From a virus, in the IMG/VR virus record IMGVR_UViG_3300046530_000355, positions 1-41,702 of that record: DNA of 41,702 bases; one strand, written 5' to 3'. Shown in pieces: positions 14,526 through 23,344 of this stretch; positions within the stretch are counted from its first letter, which is position 1; each line of letters starts with the position of its first letter. The notes beneath the pieces were generated by a model. That model did not search any database. It had not been told where the DNA came from and worked only from the letters and a program-made list of their open reading frames with translations. The position numbers were made by a program, and so were the translations under genes.

Positions 14526-16724
14526 TCAGGGGACCGCGATCGTCACCGATGCCTGAGCGAGAGAGGTGACGCCGGAGCCATTTTCGGCGCCGCACCAATA
14601 TTTCCACGTCCCCGTTCCGGGGGCATTTGTGAAGCTGACGGTCTGGTTCGCGGAGACGTTGTAGATGCCGATCGTCGTGGCGGCAGCGAAACTCTGCACC
14701 GCCGTGCCGCGCTTGAAGACGAGGTATCGGGTGTTATCGTTCGCCGATTTCGCGCCGACGGTCACCGTGCCTGCGGAGTTCACCGCCGTCATATTCGTCG
14801 GCGTGCCCGGGCGGGTGGCGTCGACCGTTGATGTCACACTCGCTGTGATAGACCAGTCGCCATAGTCCCCGTCAGAGGCGATGTAGGCCGCTTGGATGTC
14901 CAAAAGCGCATCGGCCGGCACGACATTCGTGCTCATGTTGATGAAGCCAGCGGACGGGGATGCGTTCGGAAACCTTTGTTCAACCCACGCGCCGGGGTTC
15001 CCTGAACCATCATCGGCAACTCGGTACTGGATGACTGGAGTGAGCGAGTCGTCCTCCGGGTCGATGATGACGACGCGGATATAGACACTCTCGCCGCGAG
15101 GCTTTGCCTGCACCAGATTGATAACCGGCACCACGACGTTGCCCTTGCCTGTCTTCGGCGGCACAGGCGGCATCTGACCTTCGTCGGTTGCCGGGTTCCA
15201 TGCGTCGATATTTTCGGGATGCTGCATGATGTCCATGCTGAAAGCGCCCTGCATAAGAGACAGGAGCGACTTGCGGTTCTCGACTACCTTTCCGCTAAGG
15301 CGAGGCAGCGAGATCGGCGTATTGAGCCTCACCCATCTCGTGTAGACGGCATTGATGCCGGATAGGCGCAGGCTGATCGTGCCGCTTACCTTCTGCTGAA
15401 GGCGGCGCCAATCGCGGATGCCAAGCCGACGGGCCTGTCGCCACTGCTGGACCCACTGATATATGGCGTCCTGCGCCAGCACGCGGCCGGCCGTTATCTG
15501 CGCATCGACATCCTCGAAGAAGTCCGCGTCCGAAGTAGCATAGCCGATTTCCGGATAGCAGAATTTCGGCACCAGCCTGTTGCACTCGTCCTCGAACAGG
15601 ACGTCGTACTCGATCTGGTGGCCAGTAATGTCGGCATCGGTGATCGTCGTGACGTACTTTTCGCGGAACTTGCCGACGATGAAGAGCAAAGCTCCGTCAC
15701 CACGTTCGCAGATCCAGCCATCACACGCGGCTAGGAGCGCATTCGTAGCGGCCTTGGGGTCGTTCTCCGTAGTGTCGAAGCCATTCGACTCGTAGCGCCG
15801 CTCAAAGCCTCCACCATTGAGGGGAACAAGTTCGTCGCATACATCGGCCTCTTCTTGCCACATCTCAATGACTGGGAGGATGGCCTTGCGATAGTCGCGC
15901 CGGTGGCCGAACTCATTGAAGCACTGGTGCCAGCATACCTGCAAAGCGGTGTTCTTGGTCCAAGCCCACGTGTCGGGGTCTTCTGGGTCTTGCAAAGGAT
16001 CGCGGAAGTCCCAGCAGAGCGCCATATCGGCCTCTACCGACAACTGCGGCGGGCCGTACGGGAATGCCTTGTTTTGCTTTGACGCCTTGGTGCTCTGGCA
16101 AACCATGCCAACAGAGGCCTGCCCGTCACCGCGGTGGCTATTCGTCCAGATGCCTTCGGCGGACAGCACAGAAACGATCTGCGCGTACGGAGTTTCAGGA
16201 ATAAGGCCTAGCCTGCTGTAAATCTGGACCTGATTGCCGTAATTGGTGCCGGAATTGATGACGCCGCTGGAATTCAGCGTTACCTCGTCATCGTGCAGCC
16301 AATAACGGTTGATCGACTTGATCTTGTGACCGGCTAGAGCCTGGACCGAAAACAGCGACTTGCCCTTGGCTTCCCAGAGCATGTAGGCGCCGGAAATACG
16401 GTTCCTCCCCACGCCCCACTGCCGGTATGGGATTGACTGAACCTTCGGTACCTTGCCGTCCTCCGGCTTCGGTGGCTTCGGCGCCATGAGCGCCTGCAGT
16501 CCGATAGAAAGCGCTGTCGTAGCAATCGCGGACGCGATCGATGCATATGTGATGGTGGAGGCACCAATCTGAATCGCACCAGTCCCCAGTACCGCCGTAA
16601 ATAGCGGTGTGAAGATCGGGTCGTAGTGCGCGGTGGTATTGCGCAGAAACTCAGGATGGCCGTAGTTCGCGAAGTAATGCAGAGCCTCGCTCGGCACGTC
16701 CTCGTATAGCGTCTTGAGACTCAT
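14526..16724 (-). CDS. Tail tip / central fibre protein (J or GTA gp15-like)
   Basis: A 732-residue protein; ATG 16724 overlaps the upstream stop in ATGA. An early hydrophobic stretch (about residues 40-80, GAIQIGASTITYASIASAIA) is followed by a phage tail hub region and, in the last 200 residues, fibronectin-III-like beta repeats (RPGTPTNMTAVNSAGTVTV). Position after the NlpC/P60-like gene matches the J/megatron gene of lambdoid phages and gene transfer agents. It forms the tail tip hub that contacts the receptor. The longer frame to 16796 overlaps the previous gene and is not needed. Confidence 0.75.
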   Translation of the reverse strand: MSLKTLYEDVPSEALHYFANYGHPEFLRNTTAHYDPIFTPLFTAVLGTGAIQIGASTITYASIASAIATTALSIGLQALMAPKPPKPEDGKVPKVQSIPYRQWGVGRNRISGAYMLWEAKGKSLFSVQALAGHKIKSINRYWLHDDEVTLNSSGVINSGTNYGNQVQIYSRLGLIPETPYAQIVSVLSAEGIWTNSHRGDGQASVGMVCQSTKASKQNKAFPYGPPQLSVEADMALCWDFRDPLQDPEDPDTWAWTKNTALQVCWHQCFNEFGHRRDYRKAILPVIEMWQEEADVCDELVPLNGGGFERRYESNGFDTTENDPKAATNALLAACDGWICERGDGALLFIVGKFREKYVTTITDADITGHQIEYDVLFEDECNRLVPKFCYPEIGYATSDADFFEDVDAQITAGRVLAQDAIYQWVQQWRQARRLGIRDWRRLQQKVSGTISLRLSGINAVYTRWVRLNTPISLPRLSGKVVENRKSLLSLMQGAFSMDIMQHPENIDAWNPATDEGQMPPVPPKTGKGNVVVPVINLVQAKPRGESVYIRVVIIDPEDDSLTPVIQYRVADDGSGNPGAWVEQRFPNASPSAGFINMSTNVVPADALLDIQAAYIASDGDYGDWSITASVTSTVDATRPGTPTNMTAVNSAGTVTVGAKSANDNTRYLVFKRGTAVQSFAAATTIGIYNVSANQTVSFTNAPGTGTWKYWCGAENGSGVTSLAQASVTIAVP

Positions 16725-17128
16725 TCTGGCGCTCTCCACGCTGCAACGAACTCGACCTTCTTGGCGCGCACGCCTGCGAGCGACATTGTCGCCCACAGCG
16801 GCCCATAGCGGATGGCTGCCATCTCGCCTGCGCGTCGGTCGGTTTCGGAAATTGCTTTGATGATGCCGACGTCAGCCGGTTGAGGAGTGGTCGTGCGGAT
16901 GAAGCCGATCGGCTCGATGAGCGCTGCCGTCAGCGGCACCATCCCGCCGTAACTGGCGATGAGCCTGCCGGCGCCGAACTCCGTGTGATAGGTTCCGCGG
17001 AACTCAGCGGCCGGATCGATGCCGGTCAATTCGGCGATCCACGACGCGCAAAACGTCATGCAGTCGTCGCCATCAACGCCACCCCATCGAAACTCGAGGG
17101 GACGCGCCAGGAATTCATGGATGGTCAA
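16721..17128 (-). CDS. NlpC/P60-like tail assembly protein (DUF6950-like)
   Basis: A 135-residue protein with the pattern WGGVDGDDCMTFCASWIAEL near residues 15-34, followed by GTY and a later GxIR-type stretch, as in small papain-like/NlpC-fold phage tail proteins. The Cys in DDC is the candidate nucleophile. It is positioned exactly as the GTA gp14/lambda K gene, ahead of the tail-tip gene, and is coupled to it by ATGA. It is shorter than classic NlpC/P60 and may be a structural relative. Confidence 0.65.
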   Translation of the reverse strand: MTIHEFLARPLEFRWGGVDGDDCMTFCASWIAELTGIDPAAEFRGTYHTEFGAGRLIASYGGMVPLTAALIEPIGFIRTTTPQPADVGIIKAISETDRRAGEMAAIRYGPLWATMSLAGVRAKKVEFVAAWRAPE

Positions 17129-17734
17129 TTAGAACACCGGCCATTTCGGTTGGATGCCGCGGGCGAGCCGGGCTGTGCCGTTGCAGAAGGCGTCGGTCGA
17201 ATAGATCGAGCGCTGCATTGCGTCGGACCACAAAGCGCGCGACGGGCGCGATCGGGTGTTTTCGCCCGATACGACGGCAAGGCTGAGAGCCAGAGTGGCG
17301 CCCGCATCGCCCTGCCCGTACGAGCCGGATTCCTTGGGATGCGAGGCCACGCCACTCCAGATTGGAATGATATTGCTCATCGGCTGATGGTATTGATCAA
17401 GCGTCGTAAGGCCGATCCGCACCTTCTTGCCGCGCACTGGCGGGATGCTTCCGAGCATCTTGGCGCCGGTCGCCGGGTCGACGCCGCTGATAGTGAAATC
17501 GACGGCGTCGGATGTTCCGTTGACCAGCACCTCGAGCGAAGGAAGTCCGATAAGACGTCCGCCGCCCAGGTAAACTGTGTCGTCCGGATCGATACTGTCG
17601 AATCCGATCGGCACGTCGTTGACGCCAAACCAGATATGGAGCGCGGGATCCGTATCGATGCGCAGGAAGAGGCCAAGCTGATGGCTTCCGCGCAACGCCT
17701 CAACGACGTTGTCGGGCACATAGGCCATGGGCAC
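17129..17734 (-). CDS. Distal tail protein, GTA gp13-like by position
   Basis: A 201-residue beta-rich protein (RIDTDPALHIWFGVNDVPIG...VTISGVDPATG-like). It ends at the base next to the start of the NlpC-like gene. In related siphophages and gene transfer agents the gene at this position encodes a hub or baseplate component (DUF2163-like). I see resemblance in layout and in the repeated statement of short beta turns, not a decisive motif. Confidence 0.6.
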   Translation of the reverse strand: MPMAYVPDNVVEALRGSHQLGLFLRIDTDPALHIWFGVNDVPIGFDSIDPDDTVYLGGGRLIGLPSLEVLVNGTSDAVDFTISGVDPATGAKMLGSIPPVRGKKVRIGLTTLDQYHQPMSNIIPIWSGVASHPKESGSYGQGDAGATLALSLAVVSGENTRSRPSRALWSDAMQRSIYSTDAFCNGTARLARGIQPKWPVF

Positions 17735-17741
17735 CTCGTGC

Positions 17742-18458
17742 TTAGAAAGCTTCTGAGAACTGAAGCGACTGCTGCGTCACGAAGAACGCTTCTACGATCG
17801 ACGGCAGCGTGAAGCCGTCCTTGAACTTCGCCACGAAGCGCGGCCGGGCAAACTCGACACGAGTGCCGACGGTCACTGCCTCACGTAGAGGCGGCGCGAG
17901 CGCGAGCGTGTAGACCGGATTAGCCTCATCGGTGGCATCGAGAACTTCCCAATACCGGTAGGCGCGCCATCCTTTCGTCTCGTGATAGATCGAGAACCAG
18001 TCGGACCATCGAAGCGGCCGTGAGAGGCCGTAGACGCGCATCTTGATAATGCCGGCATTCAGGGCCGCAGCCTGCGTGATCTCGCCGTAGACGGTCGCCT
18101 GGCTATAGCCAGATGTATCGCTGAAGTAAGATCCGTCAGAATGCGGAATGTCCGTTATTTTCGGCTTCTTGCTGGCAAAAGGCCCGTACCAATCGGTGAT
18201 GATCGGCACATTGACGTAGCGAAATCCGCCGTTTAGGCGGGCGCCAAGCCAATTCACATATTCGTACTGCTCCGGCTCTGTGAGCTTGCAGTCGGTATAG
18301 GTGGCAGCCAGAAGGCCGCCACCTGACATTTCGATTGTCTGGCTCTCGCCGACGCCGTTCCTGCCGCCCGATATGGACGAGCCGAGCACGTCGATCGACA
18401 CGCTTGCCGGCGCCAGGAAGTTGGCCGCCAAGGTCGGTACGTTGGTGTAAACCGCCAT
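17742..18458 (-). CDS. Distal tail protein, first after tape measure
   Basis: A 238-residue beta-rich protein (MAVYTNVPTLAANFLAPASV... to LQFSEAF), containing WYGPFASKKP and FSIYHETKGWRAYRYWEVL. Position directly behind the tape measure gene is where distal tail (Dit-like) proteins are coded in siphophages. The assignment rests on gene order. Confidence 0.6.
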   Translation of the reverse strand: MAVYTNVPTLAANFLAPASVSIDVLGSSISGGRNGVGESQTIEMSGGGLLAATYTDCKLTEPEQYEYVNWLGARLNGGFRYVNVPIITDWYGPFASKKPKITDIPHSDGSYFSDTSGYSQATVYGEITQAAALNAGIIKMRVYGLSRPLRWSDWFSIYHETKGWRAYRYWEVLDATDEANPVYTLALAPPLREAVTVGTRVEFARPRFVAKFKDGFTLPSIVEAFFVTQQSLQFSEAF

Positions 18459-18460
18459 GG

Positions 18461-21400
18461 TCAGCCCTTCCGCTTGTTGAACTGCCCCTGGACAGTGCCG
18501 AAGCCGCCACGTTCCTGGCTTTTGTTGTACTGGCCGAGGCCATCGTTCACCCCCTGACGAACCAGCGTCATGACATGATCGTCACCGTTGGCGCCGTCGA
18601 TTTGGATGATCATCGTGCCTGGCTGGTTGCCGCTCGCGGCCGAGCGGCCATTGCGAAGCATTGGCGCCACCGGTGCGGAAACGCCGCCACCAACAAGGCC
18701 GCCGGTGGCAAAGTGCCCAAGCGTGCCGCCGTTGATTGCGTGGAGGAGTGCACGGTGTTTCTTGGACTGCCTGGCGTTGACGATGAACTCTTCGTTCGAC
18801 GCCATGATCGGTATGCTGTCGCTAGTGCCGCTTCCGGGGCCACGAATAGTGCCGCCGTCAGCGAAGAGGCCCACCATCGGCGTGTACTTGGCGATCTGCG
18901 CGGAACTCAGTCCGCCCCCGAACAGGCTGGAGAAGATGCTGCCAAGACCACCGCCGCCACTTGGAGCGGACGGAGCCGACGGGAAGAAGCTTGTCGAGAG
19001 CTGCCCCAGAGACCCTAGCCCCTGCGTGGCAACCTTCGAACTGTCAGCGACCTTTCCCAGCGCATTAGCTGCCTCTGTGGCGCGCTTTGCCTGGACTTCC
19101 GCGGCATTGACCCATGTGTTTGAAACGGCATTGCCAGAGTTGCCCGAAAGCATCTGCAATTGCAGTTGCCCGTCGGTCATCCGGCTTGCACCGGTGGCGA
19201 ACCCAACATGGCCACCAGTCTGATCCGCACCCAGACCGCGCGATTGCAACAGCACGTCGCCCCGCATCACCTTGGAAGGATCGATCGAAGATCCCCAATT
19301 CTGGAAGGAATTGGCAACCGAAGACCCACTGCCCTTCACCCCGATCTGAGCAAGCGACGAATTCACGAACCCGGCGCACCATGCCTGCTGCGCAGCGTCG
19401 AGATTGACGCCGCCGGCTTGCAGGTAAGAGTTGATCGAACTGCGGCTGGTGTTTTCGTTGGCACCGAGCAGAGACGAGGCCTTGTCGACCGCGCCGCCTG
19501 AGGCGCCGCCCGATTCACCTGATCCGCCACCGAAGATGGCCGCGCCAATCGAACTGATGGTGCCACCACCACCGCCAGACCCACCCGGCGCAGTTACGCC
19601 GCCGAAGATCTGCTGGATGATGTTGTCCCACATCTTCGATGCTTGATCCATCAATGCCGTCTGGAGCGACATTGCGAAGGCCTTGCCGATGTCCCCGCCG
19701 CTGTTCAGCAGGTTGTTCTTGAAGTCCGAAGCGAATGCCTTGATGTCGTCGCGGAATGCCTCGTCACGCAGAGACTGCCGGATCTGGCCGGCCTCGCCGC
19801 TATTCATGTCGGTCGACAGGCCATACTGCTTCAACGTCGTGTAGACCTGCTGGTCTTGCGCCGACATCGACTGGAACCTGCGCTGTTCCAAAAGATCCTG
19901 CTGCAGCTTGGCTTTCGCCAGCTGGTCAGCAAGCTTGCCGTATGTGGCTGCTTTGGCTTCGATCTCTTTGCGCTGATCTGGGCTTAATGATCTTCCCTTG
20001 TCCTCGGCTTGCTGCATGAGATCCAACGCAAACCGCGCGGTGTCTGCTTCATTGCCAAACTTGCCGAGAAGCGCCGCCTCCATTTGCATCTGAGCGATAC
20101 GGTCGTCGGCAGATTTGATCAGATCTCGATACGCATTCGCCGACCGCTGGGCGGCCGTATCGGCCTTCGTTTGCGCCTTGTCGGCACCCGGAAGGCCCTC
20201 AAGTTCGACGAGTGGCCGCTTGGTCGGGACGCCCGGATTTGTCGGCTGGAACTGCTCGCTGTTGTAAAGCTTGCCGCCTTCCGACCACATCTCGCCAAGA
20301 GTGCCGAGCGGTGGAAGCTCCATGCGAAACGCCGCGGCCTTGCCTGTTGCCTTATCGATCTTTCCGGCCAGGATATCGAACTGATCGCCGTAGCCTTTAA
20401 GGGCGGCGCTGCCGGTGGCTTCGATGATGGTAGCCAGAGCCTGCGTCGCGCGGCCGAATGCGTCGGATGGATCCTTTCCGTCCTGAAGGGCGGAGCGTAG
20501 ATCGCTGATTGCTTGCTCATAAGCCACGGCCGCACCAGCAGCCTCTGGCGATGTTGCGTCGCGTAGCGCCCGGGAGACCTCAGGACCGACCTTTACAAGT
20601 TGATCGAGTGCACCGGCAAGATCCTTATACAGGCGACTTGTGGCGGCCGACTGCGCGTCCTGCAGCTGAGCGGCGTCGCGAGCGCGGGTAAGCTCGTCCG
20701 AATATGCCTTGAGCGCAGGGTAGGCATCGCCCCATCGCTGTGCGACGGTCTCGATCAGCGTAACTTGCGCCTCAAGTTGCGCTTTCAGCTTCTCGGACTG
20801 GTCCTCGCCGGAAGTGAAGTATTGGATGAGGGCCGCGCTGCCGGCAACGAGGCCGATCGTCACGAGCGACAGCGGGCTGATAATGGAGGTAAATGCGCCG
20901 AGCAGAGCCTTGCCTGTGCTCTGGCCTTCGCCCCTCATCTGCGACAAAACTGCCGAGAGCTGCGTGCCCTGCTGCAAGGCGATGGTCAGCGGGTTCATGC
21001 CGCCGAAGGCCGTTACGCCAATATCCTGGAACTGTGCAGCGATATTGCCAGTCTGGAACGATCCGGAGCCGGCGTTCCGCGCAGATGGCGACGCAGGTGT
21101 TTCGGCAAGCGCGCGGTTGCGACCCTTGATCGCCGCCGTTGAAGCCAGTGCCGCCTGCCGCTCTCGGCTGATGGCTGCCGCCATCTCATTGGCCGATATA
21201 GCGCCGACCGAGTGGGCGCGTCGAATATCAGCGACGGCCGACTTGTAGTTGTTGATGGTGTTGAACAGCGGGCTGTATTTGGCTCTCAGCCGTTCAAGCT
21301 CCGCCCCTTGATCGGCGAGCGCTCCGGTCCATTCCTTGGCCGCCTTCACGGCGACACCCGTCATGCCGTTGATGCGGTTCTGAAGGGACGTGGTGAGCGA

Positions 21401-21550
21401 ATTGTCGACGGATTTGCCGACGGTTTCGAACTGCTTTTTGACCGATCCGGCGAGCGTGCCGAGGTCTGATTCGATACGCTTGATGCTACGGCGTAACGTC
21501 GCCTGGTCAGTCGAAATACTGATAATCAGGTCATCGGTATTGTCAGCCAT
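18461..21550 (-). CDS. Tape measure protein with embedded NlpC/P60-type peptidase
   Basis: A 1029-residue tape measure protein that sets tail length. The first 170 residues are helical, with hydrophobic membrane-like segment near 215-240 (SIISPLSLVTIGLVAGSAAL), and long charged coiled coils follow. A Gly/Ser-rich linker (about 655-690) leads to a peptidoglycan hydrolase domain: WCAGFVNSSL with candidate Cys about 724, and GGHVGFATG with His about 781. The C-terminus has a second Gly-rich region and a conserved end. The domain should digest the cell wall during DNA injection. Next gene starts after two bases. Confidence 0.85.
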   Translation of the reverse strand: MADNTDDLIISISTDQATLRRSIKRIESDLGTLAGSVKKQFETVGKSVDNSLTTSLQNRINGMTGVAVKAAKEWTGALADQGAELERLRAKYSPLFNTINNYKSAVADIRRAHSVGAISANEMAAAISRERQAALASTAAIKGRNRALAETPASPSARNAGSGSFQTGNIAAQFQDIGVTAFGGMNPLTIALQQGTQLSAVLSQMRGEGQSTGKALLGAFTSIISPLSLVTIGLVAGSAALIQYFTSGEDQSEKLKAQLEAQVTLIETVAQRWGDAYPALKAYSDELTRARDAAQLQDAQSAATSRLYKDLAGALDQLVKVGPEVSRALRDATSPEAAGAAVAYEQAISDLRSALQDGKDPSDAFGRATQALATIIEATGSAALKGYGDQFDILAGKIDKATGKAAAFRMELPPLGTLGEMWSEGGKLYNSEQFQPTNPGVPTKRPLVELEGLPGADKAQTKADTAAQRSANAYRDLIKSADDRIAQMQMEAALLGKFGNEADTARFALDLMQQAEDKGRSLSPDQRKEIEAKAATYGKLADQLAKAKLQQDLLEQRRFQSMSAQDQQVYTTLKQYGLSTDMNSGEAGQIRQSLRDEAFRDDIKAFASDFKNNLLNSGGDIGKAFAMSLQTALMDQASKMWDNIIQQIFGGVTAPGGSGGGGGTISSIGAAIFGGGSGESGGASGGAVDKASSLLGANENTSRSSINSYLQAGGVNLDAAQQAWCAGFVNSSLAQIGVKGSGSSVANSFQNWGSSIDPSKVMRGDVLLQSRGLGADQTGGHVGFATGASRMTDGQLQLQMLSGNSGNAVSNTWVNAAEVQAKRATEAANALGKVADSSKVATQGLGSLGQLSTSFFPSAPSAPSGGGGLGSIFSSLFGGGLSSAQIAKYTPMVGLFADGGTIRGPGSGTSDSIPIMASNEEFIVNARQSKKHRALLHAINGGTLGHFATGGLVGGGVSAPVAPMLRNGRSAASGNQPGTMIIQIDGANGDDHVMTLVRQGVNDGLGQYNKSQERGGFGTVQGQFNKRKG

Positions 21551-21574
21551 ATGCTGCGCATCCTAGAAATGAGG

Positions 21575-21597
21575 AAGCCCGCGCGATGGCGGGCTTT
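21575..21597. terminator. Hairpin before tape measure gene
   Basis: An 8-bp stem AAGCCCGC/GCGGGCTT around a GCGATG loop, 25 bases upstream of the tape measure start. There is no long T run on either side, so it may be a weak terminator or an mRNA-processing hairpin that adjusts expression between tail chaperones and tape measure. Confidence 0.45.
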
Positions 21598-21612
21598 GGG
21601 GAGGTGTTTTGG

Positions 21613-21861
21613 ATGAATGACCTGCTGATTAGCCACTATGTGGCGTCATTCCGCGAGGTTGATGCCGACGTCATTGCGGAGGTGCAGGTCCAGATCAGGC
21701 GCGACGAAAACGATATCGACGGAGATCACCTTCAAGTACGGGTGCGCCTGCCCGCCGCTGCAGCATCAAAGCCTTTTGCAGAGCTTCAACAGATTGCCGT
21801 AACTCAAGCACTTCAGCTTCTAAGCGACGCAGGTCGCTCCCTTCCTGAGAAGGTGGAATAG
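21613..21861 (+). CDS. Antisense small ORF, 82 aa (uncertain)
   Basis: The only plus-strand candidate inside the late region. ATG 21613 has a strong GGGGAGG site. The protein (MNDLLISHYVASFREVDADV... LSDAGRSLPEKVE) has normal composition, with alternating strands then a helix (FAELQQIAVTQALQLL), and its GC-rich third codon positions are best in the first half. It overlaps a minus-strand ORF (21695-21874) almost completely, so at most one of the two would be expected in an ordinary gene map. Confidence 0.4.
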   Translation: MNDLLISHYVASFREVDADVIAEVQVQIRRDENDIDGDHLQVRVRLPAAAASKPFAELQQIAVTQALQLLSDAGRSLPEKVE

Positions 21862-21874
21862 TTTCGCTTATCAT
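21695..21874 (-). CDS. Small coiled-coil protein, 59 aa (uncertain)
   Basis: ATG 21874 overlaps the tail chaperone stop (TGATG), giving good coupling in the late operon. The protein is a short helix with heptad pattern (LRRLEAEVLELRQSVEALQK) and a basic tail. It conflicts with a plus-strand ORF over the same bases. The operon context favours this one; codon use favours the plus strand in the left part. Confidence 0.5.
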   Translation of the reverse strand: MISETIPPSQEGSDLRRLEAEVLELRQSVEALQKALMLQRRAGAPVLEGDLRRYRFRRA

Positions 21875-22442
21875 CAACCAAACCTCGACAGTAGAGCCGC
21901 CATCTCGTTGGCATTCGGCGCGCCCGTCGCCTTCTCCGGCTTGTCGTCTCCCTGAGCATCGTTGTGGCCGTTGATGGCCTCAAAGAACTCAGTCAGTGTC
22001 GCGTCCCAGAAGTCAGCGGCCCGCCATTTCAGGCCGCCGAGCGCGAGGCGCAACCATTGACGAAACGGGAACGGATCGTCGTCGCTTACGCCGCCTGATC
22101 GACGGCTTCGGCGTTTCCCTCGTCTTCTCCATCGAAGTGATGAGCAAGGAGGGCAAGGAAGGCCACCCGGCATGCGCCGAAGTGCTTCAGCTTGATCTTC
22201 TCGATGGCATCAAGCGGCTTGCCCTTGATGGACAGCAATTCAATGGCAGCGATGGTCGCGGCCGGCTCGACGTCCGACAGCCGCAGGAACAGATCGTTCA
22301 ACGACTTGCACTGCAGCCGGCTTGAGACGGCCGACAGGCGGCCGATCTCAGCAGCAAGGACGAGCGGCACGTCGTCGACCCAAAGGCCGACTTCGCCGCG
22401 CGCCTCGTTGACTGCCAGCGGGAAAGGTTTCTCGGTGGCCAT
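21874..22442 (-). CDS. Tail assembly chaperone fusion made by -1 frameshift
   Basis: The second chaperone frame (21874 to about 22119) has no sensible start: its in-frame ATG at 22173 would add an Arg-rich shadow sequence and has no ribosome site. It encodes FPFRQWLRLALGGLKWRAADFW, the pattern of small TAC proteins (GTA gp10.1-like). A canonical slippery heptamer, G GGA AAC in the upstream frame (22119-22113), lies just before the upstream stop and shifts ribosomes by -1 into this frame. The product is a fusion like lambda gpG-GT, needed in low amounts to load the tail tube on the tape measure. Confidence 0.7.
22086..22442 (-). CDS. Tail assembly chaperone (GTA gp11-family, TAC)
   Basis: A 118-residue protein matching the gene-transfer-agent chaperone family (FPLAVNEARGEVGLWVDD... 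LVLAAEIGRLSAVSS...SLNDLFLRLS...). ATG 22442 is chosen for its AGAGGAG ribosome site; ATG 22463 lacks one. It lies between the tail tube and tape measure genes as expected. A -1 frameshift heptamer near its end makes a longer fusion. Confidence 0.75.
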   Translation of the reverse strand: MATEKPFPLAVNEARGEVGLWVDDVPLVLAAEIGRLSAVSSRLQCKSLNDLFLRLSDVEPAATIAAIELLSIKGKPLDAIEKIKLKHFGACRVAFLALLAHHFDGEDEGNAEAVDQAA

Positions 22443-22466
22443 GATGGTCTCCTCTTTGGCCATGGA

Positions 22467-22898
22467 TTACACCTCGGCCGTGAATTCGAGTTCGGCGGCG
22501 GCTTCGAAAGTCGCGCTGAACTGCAGATCGTTTTCCATGTCGCCGGTCGCCTGGAAGTTGGTCACGAAGAACGAGCCCTCGAAGGTGCCAAGACCGGGAA
22601 CGATGACTTGCGCGTTGAACACGGTTGCGTTGACCACATGGACCATGAAGGCCTTCATGGCAGCGCTCGAAACGAACGTGCCGGATCCCTGGAACGTTCG
22701 GCTCACGATGCCTGGACGACCGGTTTTCTGAACCGGGCCGCCGGGGTTGGTGCAGCTCGGCTTCGTGGTGTCTACCGAGTTGGCCGAGAGATCGAAGCTG
22801 CGATCCTTGAGGCCGCAAAGGTTCGAAAATACTTCCGGGTCAGCCCCGGAACCAAGTTTGATAAGCAGCAGTCTGCCCAGCTGTTCGCCGTCTGCCAT
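22467..22898 (-). CDS. Major tail tube protein
   Basis: A 143-residue beta-rich protein (MADGEQLGRLLLIKLGSGAD... FEGSFFVTNFQATGDMENDLQFSATFEAAAELEFT). The C-terminal pattern, FQATGDMENDLQFSATFEAAGELEFT-like, is characteristic of phage tail tube proteins of the TP901-1/GTA type. It polymerises around the tape measure. Gene order, between tail completion and chaperones, agrees. Confidence 0.8.
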   Translation of the reverse strand: MADGEQLGRLLLIKLGSGADPEVFSNLCGLKDRSFDLSANSVDTTKPSCTNPGGPVQKTGRPGIVSRTFQGSGTFVSSAAMKAFMVHVVNATVFNAQVIVPGLGTFEGSFFVTNFQATGDMENDLQFSATFEAAAELEFTAEV

Positions 22899-22933
22899 GT
22901 GGCATCTCCAATGTGATGGGTGGTGGCCGGGCG

Positions 22934-23341
22934 CTAGGCCAACGGCTTATGGACTGAGGCCAGCAGTTCGATAACTGCGTGGCTCGTAAGGCCGTCCGAA
23001 TCACGGAACACGCGAGACTGACGGTGAAGGATGGACACTAGCCGGTAAGACGGCAGATCCAGCGGCGCGAGGTGAAGGCTTTCCTTCACGGCTGCCGCGA
23101 TGCGTTTGACTTCCGGATAACCGACAGCCTGCGACCATGCGTGCAAGGTCAGGTAGATCTTCTCTCCGGAGACGCATGTCGCGTCATCCTGGATCGATTG
23201 CGCCTCGCCGATCGTCACGTACGGATACGTGGCGGTCTCTGGCGGCTGGTCGTAGACGCGCTTGTTTATGAGCGCGGTGAGCGGCACGTCCGCTCGAAGG
23301 CGCGTATTGATCGCGCCTTGCAGTTCAAGTTCGGCGCTCAT
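22934..23341 (-). CDS. Tail completion protein (DUF3168)
   Basis: A 135-residue protein with the DUF3168 layout: ELELQGAINTRLRAD, then VYDQPPETATYPYVTIGEAQ, then LHAWSQAVGYPEVKRIAAAV. This family caps the tail tube end and connects it to the head. It is located immediately after the HK97 gp10-like gene. Confidence 0.8.
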   Translation of the reverse strand: MSAELELQGAINTRLRADVPLTALINKRVYDQPPETATYPYVTIGEAQSIQDDATCVSGEKIYLTLHAWSQAVGYPEVKRIAAAVKESLHLAPLDLPSYRLVSILHRQSRVFRDSDGLTSHAVIELLASVHKPLA

Positions 23342-23344
23342 GCG

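Noticed and set aside
16880-17812. 310-residue plus-strand ORF over tail genes
   Set aside because: Spans three well-supported minus-strand genes; composition is Arg/His/Asp-rich shadow type.
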